NCBI GenBank assembly: GCA_900550625.1
Contig: URSW01000019.1
Coordinates: 1 to 15,202 of the forward strand
Direction of reading: 5' to 3'
Source of the DNA: an uncultured Eubacteriales bacterium
GTDB taxonomy: Bacteria > Bacillota > Clostridia > Oscillospirales > CAG-272
Length of the DNA: 15,202 nt
The notes under the pieces are model-generated. The model saw nothing but the letters and a program-made list of their open reading frames with translations, was not told the DNA's origin and searched no databases. Position 1 is the first letter of the stretch, and every line of letters starts with the position of its first letter. Shown here in pieces: positions 7,377 to 15,187 of this stretch. The translations under genes and the position numbers were made by a program.

Positions 7377-10300
7377 ATGATAAAGAAAATAGCAACAGGC
7401 TTCCTTGCAGCGGTTATGATCGCCGGCACGGTTTCTACTTCGGTTTCGGCAGTAAAGACGTCGGGAACCGGTGCTTCCGGAACATCCGGCAGTGCTTCGG
7501 AGATTAACTATTCCGAGATGACCTTTGACGAAATATACGCAACAAAGATAGACGAGGATTACGAACCTGTTATAAACTACCTTACCAAGCAGTATCTTTA
7601 TCCGGAAGATAAGCTTACGGATATGATCATGGTATATGAGAAATACGGATACCAGCTTTGGTATGAGTATTATACCGGTGAGGTCGCGCTGAAGAACACC
7701 GCGACCGGACAGATACTCTTCTCGAATCCGTATGATATAAACGGTTCCGAAAGCAAAGCATCCGCACAGGTTAAGCAGGAGCTTCTCTCGCAGATAAGCC
7801 TGACGTACCTGAAAAACGGCGCTTCGACAACAATGTACAGTTATGTCGAGGCTGCAAAGAAATCTCAGATAAGACTGAAGAACATTAAAAACGGTATCCG
7901 CGTTGAGTACACCCTCGGTGACGAGGCAACGATACGTCTTGTTCCCCGTCTTATTGAGAAGACTCGTTTTGAAACCCTTATAATGAACAAGATCACGAAT
8001 CCCAGCCTCAAGAAAAAACTCAGCAGCGAGGGATTCTACACCTACTACGACATCACGGACGGAAGCTACTCCGAGAGTAAGGTACGAAGCCTTATCGAGC
8101 AGTTCCCGGCACTTGAGAGAATGGCGTGCTACGTGTTCGACCCCAAAACGGGTCAGTCCGAAGGACAGATGGACCGTATCGAGAACATTATCAAGACATA
8201 CTGCCCCGAGTACACATACGATGAACTTGAGTACGACCACGACCTCACCGGATATGTAAACGATAACGAATCGCTCCCGTTCTTCAAGCTCGGCCTTGAG
8301 TATACGCTGAGTGAGGAAGGTCTCGAGGTGCGTATCCCCGCAAACGGTATACGTTTCGATGAGAGTACCTTCCAGCTTACATCTCTTTCGATCCTTCCGT
8401 GGATGGGCGCAGGCTCCTCTGTCTATAACGGATATACCTTCATTCCGGACGGCTCCGGAACAATCATAAGATTTGAGGACATCACTACCGGATACAACAT
8501 CTCCGGAGAAATGTACGGACCCGACTACTCATATCACGAGATAACAGGTCAGCACGCCGAGATAATGAGATATCCCGTATTCGGCGTTGTCAGCGGAACA
8601 TGGGACGGACGCACCGAAGGCTACACAGCGATAATCACCGAGGGCGACACAATGGCTAAACTCATGTCGACTCACGGAGGCGGACAGCGTCACAATTACA
8701 ACTCCGTTTACGCAACATTCAATCCCAGACCGTACGATACCTACAGCCTCTCCGGCTCAACCGTAACCGATAAGACCGCAACATGGACCGTTACCTCATC
8801 CAGACGTTATACCGACAGCTACCGAATCAAGTATATCATGCTGACGGATGACGCAACGGCACAGGCTGCAAACCTTACGAATTACTACGAGCCCAGCTAC
8901 GTCGGAATGGCAAAGGCTTACCGCAACTACCTCGAGAAGAGCGGACAGCTCGCAAGACTCAATGCAAGCGATATTGACAGCAATATTCCGCTCTATATCG
9001 AATCCTTCGGCGCTACGCAGACCGACGGACGCTTCCTTTCCATCCCCGTTCAGGTTGATACGGCGCTCACTACATTCGAAGATGTCAAGACGATGTACGA
9101 TGAGCTGACTGCCATGGGAGTCAAAAACATCAACTTCAAGCTTACCGGCTTTGCAAACGGCGGAATCCATCCCACCGTTCCGTATAAGCTGAAATGGGAG
9201 CGCGTGCTCGGCGGCAACAGCGGATTCTCCGATCTTGCCGCATATTCGAGAGAGAAGGGCTTCGGTCTCTATCCCGAGTTCGACTTCGCGTATATTCACG
9301 ATAGCACAACATTTGACGGTATGAACCTGAAGAAGCATACCGTAAAGACAATCGATAACAGATACACCGCAAAGCGTTACTACGACGCGGCAACCCAGAC
9401 ATGGCAAAGCGATTTCGCACTTGCGATTTCTCCTTCGGTTTACGACTATTTCTACTCCAAGTTCAACGAATCCTATGTGGATTACAATGCAAACGGAATT
9501 TCGGTTTCGACTCTCGGATCCGATCTGAACTCCGACTTTGACGAGGATGATCCTTACAACCGTGAGGACTCCAAGAACTTCACTCAGGAGATTCTCGCAA
9601 AGATGGGCGAGAGTTACGATGTGATGGTGTCCGGCGGTAACGCGTATACCTTCAAGTATGCAGACGTTATCCTTAACATGGCAACGGAAAGCTCCAAGTA
9701 CATGAGAGCGAGTGCGTCCATCCCGTTCATAGGAATGGTGCTCCACGGATACATCAAGACCGCAGGCGAAGCGCTCAACATGGAGAGCGATATCGAGAGC
9801 GCACTGCTCCATGCGATCGAGAACGGCTCAAGCCTTTACTTCATTCTCTCCTACCGCAACCTCGAAGCCCTCAAGGAATCCGGTTCCTTCAGCAACTATT
9901 ATTCCGTCGGCTACGATGTATGGAAGGACGAGGTCGCGGAGTATTACCTCCGCCTGAACGATGTTCTCTCCGATCTTCAGACCAAGCTTATCGTAGATCA
10001 CGACTTTATCACCGCATCCCGTATTCCCGACGACGACGAGATTCAGGCTGATGAAGATGCTGCAAAGCTTGCGGCAGAGATTGCAAAGGCTGAGAAGGAC
10101 GAGGCTGACCGCAAGGCGCTGCTCGCATCTCTCCTTGCACAGAGAAGACGTGAGCTCGGAATGACCGTTGATGATGAAGAGATCGTTATTCCCGACGACG
10201 ACGAGGATATCTCCGAAGACGACGGAAGCGATACCGATGACGGTACCGATACCGACGACAACGGAAACACTTCTTCGGGTACCGTGAACAAGTATCTCAC

Positions 10301-10442
10301 CACAGAGGGCACGGTCGTCCGCGTTGAATACGAAGGCGGCACAAGCTTCATACTCAACTACAACTCATTTGCCGTAAAGGCAGTGTATAACGGAACGGTC
10401 TACGAAATCGACTCGCTCGGCTTCGTAAGAATCGACGGATGA
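7377..10442 (+). CDS. Large exported DUF5696-like protein with TIM-barrel-like core, charged helix and acidic linker
   Basis: The protein has 1021 residues. It has a signal peptide of about 25-28 residues (KKIATGFLAAVMIAGTVSTSVSA) with a likely A-x-A-type cleavage, then a Ser/Gly/Thr linker. Residues about 70-530 are beta-rich. Residues about 540-830 resemble a (beta/alpha)8 barrel of glycoside-hydrolase type: a strand ending E542-S-F-G, then NINFKLTGFANGGIHP, LYPEFDF (E634, D636), STLGSDLNSDF (D716) and VMVSGGNAYTFKYADVILNM. Acidic residues at strand ends could be catalytic, but I cannot identify a known GH family. Residues about 885-925 form a highly charged, probably coiled-coil helix. Residues about 930-968 are an Asp/Ser/Thr-rich linker, ending in a small beta domain. 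I recall this architecture as DUF5696, which recurs next to such permeases. An AAGGAGG-type RBS lies just before the ATG, 21 bp after the Yip1 fusion gene. Glycan binding or cleavage at the cell surface is inferred. Confidence 0.5.
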   Translation: MIKKIATGFLAAVMIAGTVSTSVSAVKTSGTGASGTSGSASEINYSEMTFDEIYATKIDEDYEPVINYLTKQYLYPEDKLTDMIMVYEKYGYQLWYEYYTGEVALKNTATGQILFSNPYDINGSESKASAQVKQELLSQISLTYLKNGASTTMYSYVEAAKKSQIRLKNIKNGIRVEYTLGDEATIRLVPRLIEKTRFETLIMNKITNPSLKKKLSSEGFYTYYDITDGSYSESKVRSLIEQFPALERMACYVFDPKTGQSEGQMDRIENIIKTYCPEYTYDELEYDHDLTGYVNDNESLPFFKLGLEYTLSEEGLEVRIPANGIRFDESTFQLTSLSILPWMGAGSSVYNGYTFIPDGSGTIIRFEDITTGYNISGEMYGPDYSYHEITGQHAEIMRYPVFGVVSGTWDGRTEGYTAIITEGDTMAKLMSTHGGGQRHNYNSVYATFNPRPYDTYSLSGSTVTDKTATWTVTSSRRYTDSYRIKYIMLTDDATAQAANLTNYYEPSYVGMAKAYRNYLEKSGQLARLNASDIDSNIPLYIESFGATQTDGRFLSIPVQVDTALTTFEDVKTMYDELTAMGVKNINFKLTGFANGGIHPTVPYKLKWERVLGGNSGFSDLAAYSREKGFGLYPEFDFAYIHDSTTFDGMNLKKHTVKTIDNRYTAKRYYDAATQTWQSDFALAISPSVYDYFYSKFNESYVDYNANGISVSTLGSDLNSDFDEDDPYNREDSKNFTQEILAKMGESYDVMVSGGNAYTFKYADVILNMATESSKYMRASASIPFIGMVLHGYIKTAGEALNMESDIESALLHAIENGSSLYFILSYRNLEALKESGSFSNYYSVGYDVWKDEVAEYYLRLNDVLSDLQTKLIVDHDFITASRIPDDDEIQADEDAAKLAAEIAKAEKDEADRKALLASLLAQRRRELGMTVDDEEIVIPDDDEDISEDDGSDTDDGTDTDDNGNTSSGTVNKYLTTEGTVVRVEYEGGTSFILNYNSFAVKAVYNGTVYEIDSLGFVRIDG

Positions 10443-10458
10443 AAGGGGGAATCGGCTG

Positions 10459-11463
10459 ATGGATGAATTTATAAAAAGTGCGAATAAAAAGCAGAAGGGT
10501 CAGGGCTCGAAAATATCTTCATCGAAGAAGATAAGAAAAAAGAGCATATCCCTTGACAAAAAGAAAGCAAGAGCCGGTTATCTCTTCGTTCTTCCGTTTA
10601 TCGTAGGATTTGTTCTGATATATCTTCCTATGATATTTGACTCGATACGGTTCAGCTTCAATGAAATGGAGCTGCTCCGTTCGGGAGGCTATGAGCTTCA
10701 CTGGGTCGGCTTTGATAACTATATCAAAGCCATCACCCAGAATGCAAGCTTCGTAACGGCGCTCACCTCCGGAATCGGAACCTTCCTTCTCGAGATTCCC
10801 GCGATAGTGATATTCTCGCTGTTCGTGGCGATCATCCTGAATCAGAAGATGGCAGGACGCGCGGCGTTCCGTGCGATCTTCTTCATCCCCGTCATACTTA
10901 TGACCGGACTTATCTCTTCTATCGATGTTTCCTCAAACGTGGCGGGCTCGATGGAATCCGGAAGCTCGATCGATATGGGTACCGGTCAGGATAACGTAAG
11001 TCAGATTGTTGACGCGATGGATATCAAGGCGCTGTTCTCCGGAATGGTAATCGGTACGGATATGCTTGACGCGATCACGAAGCTTGTAAACAACATCTAC
11101 GATATCATAAACCGCTGCGGCGTACAGATGCTTATCTTCCTGTCCGGACTTCAGAGTATAGATCCTGCGATCTATGAGTCCTGCCAGATGGAAGGCGCAA
11201 GCGCATGGGAGACATTCTGGAAGATCACTCTTCCCATGATAAGCCCCATGATCCTTGTAAATGCCGTCTATACGATAATCGACTCGTTCACGGCATCGTC
11301 AAACGGAGTTATGTCCTATATCAACGGAGTTTATTCTTCGGGCTCGAACGGGCAGGTGCTCAGCTCGGCAATGTCGTGGATGTACTTCCTGATCGTAATA
11401 CTGATAGTTGCGGCTGCTGCCGGAATCCTGCGGCTGTTCATCTTCTATCAGCGCAGAGACTGA
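10459..11463 (+). CDS. Carbohydrate ABC transporter permease, MalF type, with an unusual loop insertion (pair 2)
   Basis: The protein has 334 residues. A lysine-rich cytosolic tail of about 35 residues precedes the first membrane span (YLFVLPFIVGFVLIYLPMIF). Between the third and fourth spans, residues about 157-212, lies an extra Gly/Ser/Asp-rich segment plus amphipathic helix that ordinary MalF-type subunits of this size lack. It is predicted to face outside. The coupling loop is present but divergent: E240-S-C-x-x-E-G-A-S, then KITLPMISPM, where E-A-A-x-x-D-G is usual. AAAGGGG lies about ten bases before the ATG, 16 bp after the DUF5696-like gene. Distinct sequence from the first pair argues for a second transporter complex rather than a recent duplication. 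The insertion might dock the adjoining exported protein (inference). Confidence 0.5.
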   Translation: MDEFIKSANKKQKGQGSKISSSKKIRKKSISLDKKKARAGYLFVLPFIVGFVLIYLPMIFDSIRFSFNEMELLRSGGYELHWVGFDNYIKAITQNASFVTALTSGIGTFLLEIPAIVIFSLFVAIILNQKMAGRAAFRAIFFIPVILMTGLISSIDVSSNVAGSMESGSSIDMGTGQDNVSQIVDAMDIKALFSGMVIGTDMLDAITKLVNNIYDIINRCGVQMLIFLSGLQSIDPAIYESCQMEGASAWETFWKITLPMISPMILVNAVYTIIDSFTASSNGVMSYINGVYSSGSNGQVLSSAMSWMYFLIVILIVAAAAGILRLFIFYQRRD

Positions 11464-11480
11464 GAAAGGGGAAAACGTAA

Positions 11481-12539
11481 ATGAATGCAAATAATATTCA
11501 GACTCCTCCGAAGATCAAACGTGAAACCAAAAACAAGATCAAGGTAGAGTTCGATCGCACTCCCCTTATCGAGAGGCTTCAGGCTAAGCTCCTCAACATC
11601 AACTTCGTTATCAACGTTCTTTGGTACATTTTCCGTCTGCTTTTCCTGATCGGCGTGTCTTACGTTATTCTGTTCCCGTTCTTTGCGAAGATTTCCGCCT
11701 CGTTCATGAGTCCGGAGGATTTCGTTGATGTAACGGTACAGCTCATTCCGAAGGCTCCGACGCTTGAAACGTATACCGCTATCATAAAGGATAACTCATA
11801 TGCTCTCGCGCTCGGAAACACGCTTATCCTCGCAGGCTCATGCGCGATCCTTCAGACATTCGTCTGCTGCCTGATCGGTTACGGCTTTGCGAAGTTCAAG
11901 TTCAAGGGCAACGGAATCCTGTTCCTGCTCGTAATCTTTACGATGATAGTTCCTCACTCGACGATCAAGCTGTCGATGTTCACCGAGTTCCGTTATTTCG
12001 ATATCCTCGGAATATTCAACTTCCTCGGCGGAGGAGTTATCCCCGGTCTCAAGCTGCTCAAGTATCCGTATATAAACCTCCTGAACTCCTATGTTCCGCT
12101 TTGGATACTCTCCATTACGGGTCTCGGATTCAAGAACGGACTTTATATCTTCATGATGCGTCAGTGCTTCAAGAACGTCCCCGACGAGCTTGAGGAATCC
12201 GCATACGTCGACGGATGCGGAACATTCAGAACCTTTGTGCAGATAATCCTTCCCACGGCTACCGCAATGCTGATTACGGTATTCATGTTCAGCTTCTCGT
12301 GGCAGTGGACCGATAACTTCTACACGAACCTGTTCTTTACCTCCACCGGGCCTACGCTTATGCCCTCTATCGTCAAGGTTCCGAGATCGCTCGCAACCAA
12401 CTTTGCCGGAGCTGCTTCGTATGAATCGGCAATCAGAAATACCTGCGGACTGCTAATAATTCTCCCGCTTATCATTCTGTATCTCTTTGCACAGAAGTAC
12501 ATAGTACAGGGAATCGAGCGTTCCGGTATTACCGGCTGA
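11481..12539 (+). CDS. Carbohydrate ABC transporter permease, MalG type (pair 2), last gene of the operon
   Basis: The protein has 352 residues, longer than the partner in pair 1 (290) mainly through an N-terminal cytosolic extension of about 45 residues and an extra segment after the fourth span (ILGIFNFLGGGVIPGLKLL). The membrane segment VSYVILFPFFAKISASFM corresponds to the first span and following motif of MalG-like proteins. The coupling loop is canonical in layout: E239-S-A-Y-V-D-G-C-G, then IILPTATAM. AAAGGGG precedes the ATG, 17 bp after its partner. The stop is followed 64 bp later by a strong terminator, so this is the operon's end. It is expected to pair with the preceding permease; no binding protein specific to this pair lies in the window, so it may share the upstream one. 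Confidence 0.5.
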   Translation: MNANNIQTPPKIKRETKNKIKVEFDRTPLIERLQAKLLNINFVINVLWYIFRLLFLIGVSYVILFPFFAKISASFMSPEDFVDVTVQLIPKAPTLETYTAIIKDNSYALALGNTLILAGSCAILQTFVCCLIGYGFAKFKFKGNGILFLLVIFTMIVPHSTIKLSMFTEFRYFDILGIFNFLGGGVIPGLKLLKYPYINLLNSYVPLWILSITGLGFKNGLYIFMMRQCFKNVPDELEESAYVDGCGTFRTFVQIILPTATAMLITVFMFSFSWQWTDNFYTNLFFTSTGPTLMPSIVKVPRSLATNFAGAASYESAIRNTCGLLIILPLIILYLFAQKYIVQGIERSGITG

Positions 12540-12603
12540 TAACGTCGGAATACGACCGGCGGATCTCCGCCTTCGAAATTCCCGTTATTCGAATAATGAA
12601 CTT

Positions 12604-12639
12604 ACACCCGGACGGCCACAGACCGTCCGGGTGTTTTTT
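12604..12639 (+). terminator. Rho-independent terminator of the transport operon
   Basis: A perfect G/C-rich 12-bp stem pairs ACACCCGGACGG (12604-12615) with CCGTCCGGGTGT (12623-12634) around a seven-base loop and leads into six T residues (12634-12639). It lies 64 bp past the last permease stop and closes the operon. Confidence 0.5.
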
Positions 12640-12742
12640 CGATTCACCGGGGGCGTCGCACGGAATCAAAATTGAAATGTACCTCTTTGATAACGCCGAG
12701 CCGTAAGGGATAAACAATCCCTGATTGCCGTAAGTTTCCTAT
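12640..12742 (+). other. Gene-free spacer with short direct repeat and small hairpin
   Basis: This is part of the 342-bp stretch without a gene between the permease stop and the citrate synthase start. GCCGTAAG occurs twice in direct orientation, at 12700-12707 and 12727-12734. Between the copies, GGGAT (12708-12712) can pair with ATCCC (12718-12722). The block sits just upstream of the -35 box, where an operator would be expected. I recognise no specific regulator site. Confidence 0.5.
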
Positions 12743-12770
12743 TTGTTCACGCGGGGTTAAAAAATATAAT
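12743..12770 (+). promoter_or_regulatory. Sigma-A-type promoter for citrate synthase
   Basis: TTGTTC (12743-12748), a 16-bp spacer and TATAAT (12765-12770) form a good vegetative promoter in an A/T-rich tract. A second TATAAT at 12772-12777 has no -35 box at suitable distance. Transcription would start near 12777, giving a leader of about 105 nt before the coding start. Confidence 0.5.
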
Positions 12771-12800
12771 GTATAATATATATAAAATCAATACAGCAAA

Positions 12801-12845
12801 ACAGGACAATAACCTGTGAAAACGCTTATTCCGGTAAGCGTTTTT
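12801..12845 (+). promoter_or_regulatory. Two back-to-back hairpins in the citrate synthase leader, possible attenuator
   Basis: Hairpin one pairs ACAGG (12801-12805) with CCTGT (12813-12817). Hairpin two, starting two bases later, is a perfect 10-bp stem: AAAACGCTTA (12819-12828) with TAAGCGTTTT (12835-12844), loop TTCCGG, ending in five T residues. The second resembles an intrinsic terminator or attenuator, although its T-run is mostly within the stem. It ends about 25 bases before the RBS. No known riboswitch class is recognised. Confidence 0.5.
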
Positions 12846-12881
12846 GATTAATCTTTCACATTAACAAAAAGGAGGTTCGAT

Positions 12882-14246
12882 GTGGGATACGATAAATATT
12901 CCGAGATAACTCCGTACATATCGTCGCTTGCCGATCTTGCGCGCGGCGAAGGCGCAATTTCCGCCGATCTGTACGAAAAGTATAAGGTGAACCGCGGGTT
13001 ACGCGATTTAAACGGAAAAGGTGTCCTCACCGGACTTACCGAAATATCCGAGGTGAAGTCGTCTGAGGAGAAGGACGGCGTCTCCGTCCCCTGTGAGGGC
13101 AAGCTTTATTACCGCGGCTATGATGTGAATGATCTCGTCCGCGGCTTTACCGGAGACGGCCGCTTCGGATACGAGGAATGCGTTTACCTTCTCCTTTTCG
13201 GAGTGCTTCCGAATAAGAAAGAGCTTGATGAATTTACGGCGCATATCGAAAGTCTGCGCACCCTTCCGCCGAGTTTTGTCCGCGATATAATCCTGAAAGC
13301 GCCGAGCCGCGATATGATGAACAGCCTCGCAAGAAGCGTGCTCACGCTTTATTCCTATGACGAAAATGCCGACGACACGTCGGTTGAAAACGTGCTTCGT
13401 CAGAGCCTTCAGCTGATATCGCTTTTTCCGATGCTGTCGGTTTACAGCTATCAGTCGTATTCGCACTACCACGACGGACAGAGTCTGTTTATCCATACGC
13501 CCGCTCCGGGACTTTCGACAGCTGAAAATCTTCTCCATATTCTTCGCATAGACAGCAAGTATACCGATCTTGAAGCCCGCGTACTCGATATGGCGCTTGT
13601 GCTTCACGCAGAGCACGGCGGCGGAAACAACTCCACCTTCACAAATCACGTCGTCACCTCATCCGGAACGGATACCTATTCTGCCGTTGCGGCTTCGCTC
13701 GGCTCGCTCAAGGGACCGAAGCATGGCGGAGCGAACATAAAAGTCGTCCATATGTTCGAGGACATGAAGAAAAACGTCAGCGACTACGACGACTGCGATC
13801 AGATACGGGACTACCTCACTAAAATACTCAATAGGGAAGCGTTTGACCGTGCGGGACTTATCTACGGCATGGGACATGCGGTGTATTCCGTTTCAGATCC
13901 GAGAGAAAGAATACTCAGCAAATATGCCGAGAGACTTTCGGAAGAAAAAGGACTTCAGAAAGAATTCCGTCTTTACGAAAACACGGCAAACATCGCATCC
14001 GAGCTTATTTCGCAGAAGCGCCGCATATATAAAGGTGTAAGCCCGAATGTAGACTTTTACAGCGGATTCGTGTATAAGATGCTCGGACTGCCCGAGGAGC
14101 TTTTCACCCCGATATTTGCAGTCGCGCGTATCGCGGGCTGGAGCGCTCATCGCCTTGAGGGCCTTATAAACGAGGGCAAGATTATACGTCCCGCATATCG
14201 CTGTGTTAAAGATCATGAGGTCTATATTTCCGTTACTGACAGGTGA
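12882..14246 (+). CDS. Citrate synthase (citrate/2-methylcitrate synthase family)
   Basis: This enzyme condenses acetyl-CoA with oxaloacetate to form citrate in the cytosol, feeding 2-oxoglutarate and glutamate synthesis. At 454 residues it is typical of the Clostridia short-type enzyme. The catalytic triad is visible: H245 in LHAEHGGG, H332 in GMGHAVY and D391 in NVDFYSG. A substrate-binding H281 lies in GPKHGGAN. N-terminal motifs RGLRDLNGKGVLTGLTEIS and LYYRGYDVNDLV are those of Clostridia homologues. The start is a GTG six bases after GGAGG. An ATG two bases earlier (12880) is in another frame and stops after nine codons. Transcribed alone from the 12743 promoter and closed by the 14252 terminator. 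A 2-methylcitrate synthase activity cannot be excluded by motif alone, but no prp genes are nearby. Confidence 0.5.
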   Translation: MGYDKYSEITPYISSLADLARGEGAISADLYEKYKVNRGLRDLNGKGVLTGLTEISEVKSSEEKDGVSVPCEGKLYYRGYDVNDLVRGFTGDGRFGYEECVYLLLFGVLPNKKELDEFTAHIESLRTLPPSFVRDIILKAPSRDMMNSLARSVLTLYSYDENADDTSVENVLRQSLQLISLFPMLSVYSYQSYSHYHDGQSLFIHTPAPGLSTAENLLHILRIDSKYTDLEARVLDMALVLHAEHGGGNNSTFTNHVVTSSGTDTYSAVAASLGSLKGPKHGGANIKVVHMFEDMKKNVSDYDDCDQIRDYLTKILNREAFDRAGLIYGMGHAVYSVSDPRERILSKYAERLSEEKGLQKEFRLYENTANIASELISQKRRIYKGVSPNVDFYSGFVYKMLGLPEELFTPIFAVARIAGWSAHRLEGLINEGKIIRPAYRCVKDHEVYISVTDR

Positions 14247-14251
14247 AGGAG

Positions 14252-14276
14252 AAAAAGGAGCCGAGGGCTCCTTTTT
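14252..14276 (+). terminator. Rho-independent terminator after citrate synthase
   Basis: AAAAAGGAGCC (14252-14262) and GGCTCCTTTTT (14266-14276) are exact complements around a GAG loop, ending in five T residues. The flanking A- and T-runs would also allow termination from the opposite direction. It begins five bases after the citrate synthase stop. Confidence 0.5.
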
Positions 14277-14318
14277 CATTGTACTTTCACGGGAATTTTA
14301 GAAAAAGCTGCAAAAGGC

Positions 14319-14347
14319 TTGATTTATCTTGCGGAATAATGTAAAAT
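14319..14347 (+). promoter_or_regulatory. Promoter of the phosphodiesterase gene, placing +1 at the start codon
   Basis: TTGATT (14319-14324), exactly 17 bp, then TAAAAT (14342-14347). The expected transcription start, about seven bases beyond the -10 box, is 14354-14355, the first base of the GTG start codon. An overlapping TATAAT at 14347-14352 has no suitably spaced -35 box. Confidence 0.5.
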
Positions 14348-14354
14348 ATAATCT

Positions 14355-15122
14355 GTGCTTAACTGTAAAAAAAATACCGTATCTGTCTGGGCTCACCGCG
14401 GCTCGGGCACGCTCGCTCCCGAGAATACGCTTGAAGCATTTATCCGAACGGCGGACTTGGGCACAGACGGTATTGAGTTTGACGCGGTGCTGAGCAGTGA
14501 CGGTATGGCGGTTATTTCCCATGACAGAAGAGTCCGCGATCCGAAAACGGGGAAAGTGCGGAAAATAAAATCCATGACATATACCGAAATAAAAAGCCTC
14601 GGCAAAACGATCGCGGGCGGTCTTCCTGTCGGTTGCGGTTCTGTAGCCGTAGATGATCCGATATTCTTTCCGACTGCGGAAGAAGTATTTTCCGCACTCT
14701 CGCCGACCTCGCTCACGCTCAATGTCGAGCTCAAGGATCATTCGGCACGGCTTTGCGAAATATGCGCCCGGGCGGCGGAGCGCTTCGGGATGACCGAGCG
14801 GGTGATATATTCGTCGTTCTCGCCCACCGCACTTTGGCGCATGAAAAAAGCATGCCCTGCGGCGCGTACCGCACTGCTTGTCAGATTTCTTCCGTTTCCG
14901 TTCGGCATTTTGGAAGGTCTCGGAATTTCAGCCGTCCATATCCCTGTCCGCTGTGCATTGCGGTATCCGCGTACCGTTGAAAAGCTTCACGCGAAAAATA
15001 TGTCAGTCGCAGCCTGGACCGCAAATTCCGCGGAGGATATCTCCCGTGCGTCCGAAATCGGAGCGGACGCGATAATAACCGACGATCCCGTGCTTGCACT
15101 GCGCCTGCTCGGGAGAAAATAA
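14355..15122 (+). CDS. Glycerophosphodiester phosphodiesterase (GDPD family)
   Basis: It hydrolyses glycerophosphodiesters to glycerol-3-phosphate and an alcohol, in phospholipid turnover. At 255 residues it matches soluble bacterial UgpQ/GlpQ-type cytosolic enzymes; no signal peptide is present. The family signature is complete near the N-terminus: H14-R15-G in WAHRGS, E23 in APENTLEAF, E41-x-D43 in GIEFDAVLSSDG and H56-D57 in VISHDR. These supply the catalytic histidines and the metal ligands. Further family motifs are LNVELKD in mid-protein and a C-terminal AWTANSAEDISRASEIGADAIITDDP. An in-frame stop at 14349-14351 and the lack of another early start make GTG 14355 the only reasonable start. 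It has no Shine-Dalgarno and coincides with the predicted transcription start. It is not linked functionally to the transport operon by position, which ends at a terminator two genes earlier. Confidence 0.5.
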   Translation: MLNCKKNTVSVWAHRGSGTLAPENTLEAFIRTADLGTDGIEFDAVLSSDGMAVISHDRRVRDPKTGKVRKIKSMTYTEIKSLGKTIAGGLPVGCGSVAVDDPIFFPTAEEVFSALSPTSLTLNVELKDHSARLCEICARAAERFGMTERVIYSSFSPTALWRMKKACPAARTALLVRFLPFPFGILEGLGISAVHIPVRCALRYPRTVEKLHAKNMSVAAWTANSAEDISRASEIGADAIITDDPVLALRLLGRK

Positions 15123-15126
15123 AAAC

Positions 15127-15147
15127 AAGCGGCGCGCTTTGCCGCTT
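15127..15147 (+). terminator. Weak hairpin after the phosphodiesterase gene
   Basis: AAGCGGC (15127-15133) pairs perfectly with GCCGCTT (15141-15147) around a seven-base loop. Only three T residues follow, so it may be a weak terminator or just an mRNA 3' stem. The next gene appears to start 40 bases later, so read-through is likely. Confidence 0.5.
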
Positions 15148-15187
15148 TGAAGTAAGAAAGGAAGCCATTTCGGCAAAGGATGTTCAA

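Noticed and set aside
7287..8240. Long open frame on the minus strand (about 317 codons)
   Set aside because: It lies antisense to the DUF5696-like gene, has Cys/Val-rich, low-sense composition and no RBS; it results from codon bias in the plus-strand gene.
8796..9812. Long open frame on the minus strand (about 338 codons)
   Set aside because: Same reasoning: antisense shadow of the barrel domain, with no recognisable domain or start signal.
12558..12571. GGCGGA/TCCGCC inverted repeat before the operon terminator
   Set aside because: Six-base arms with a two-base loop and no T-run; the strong terminator at 12604 explains the end.
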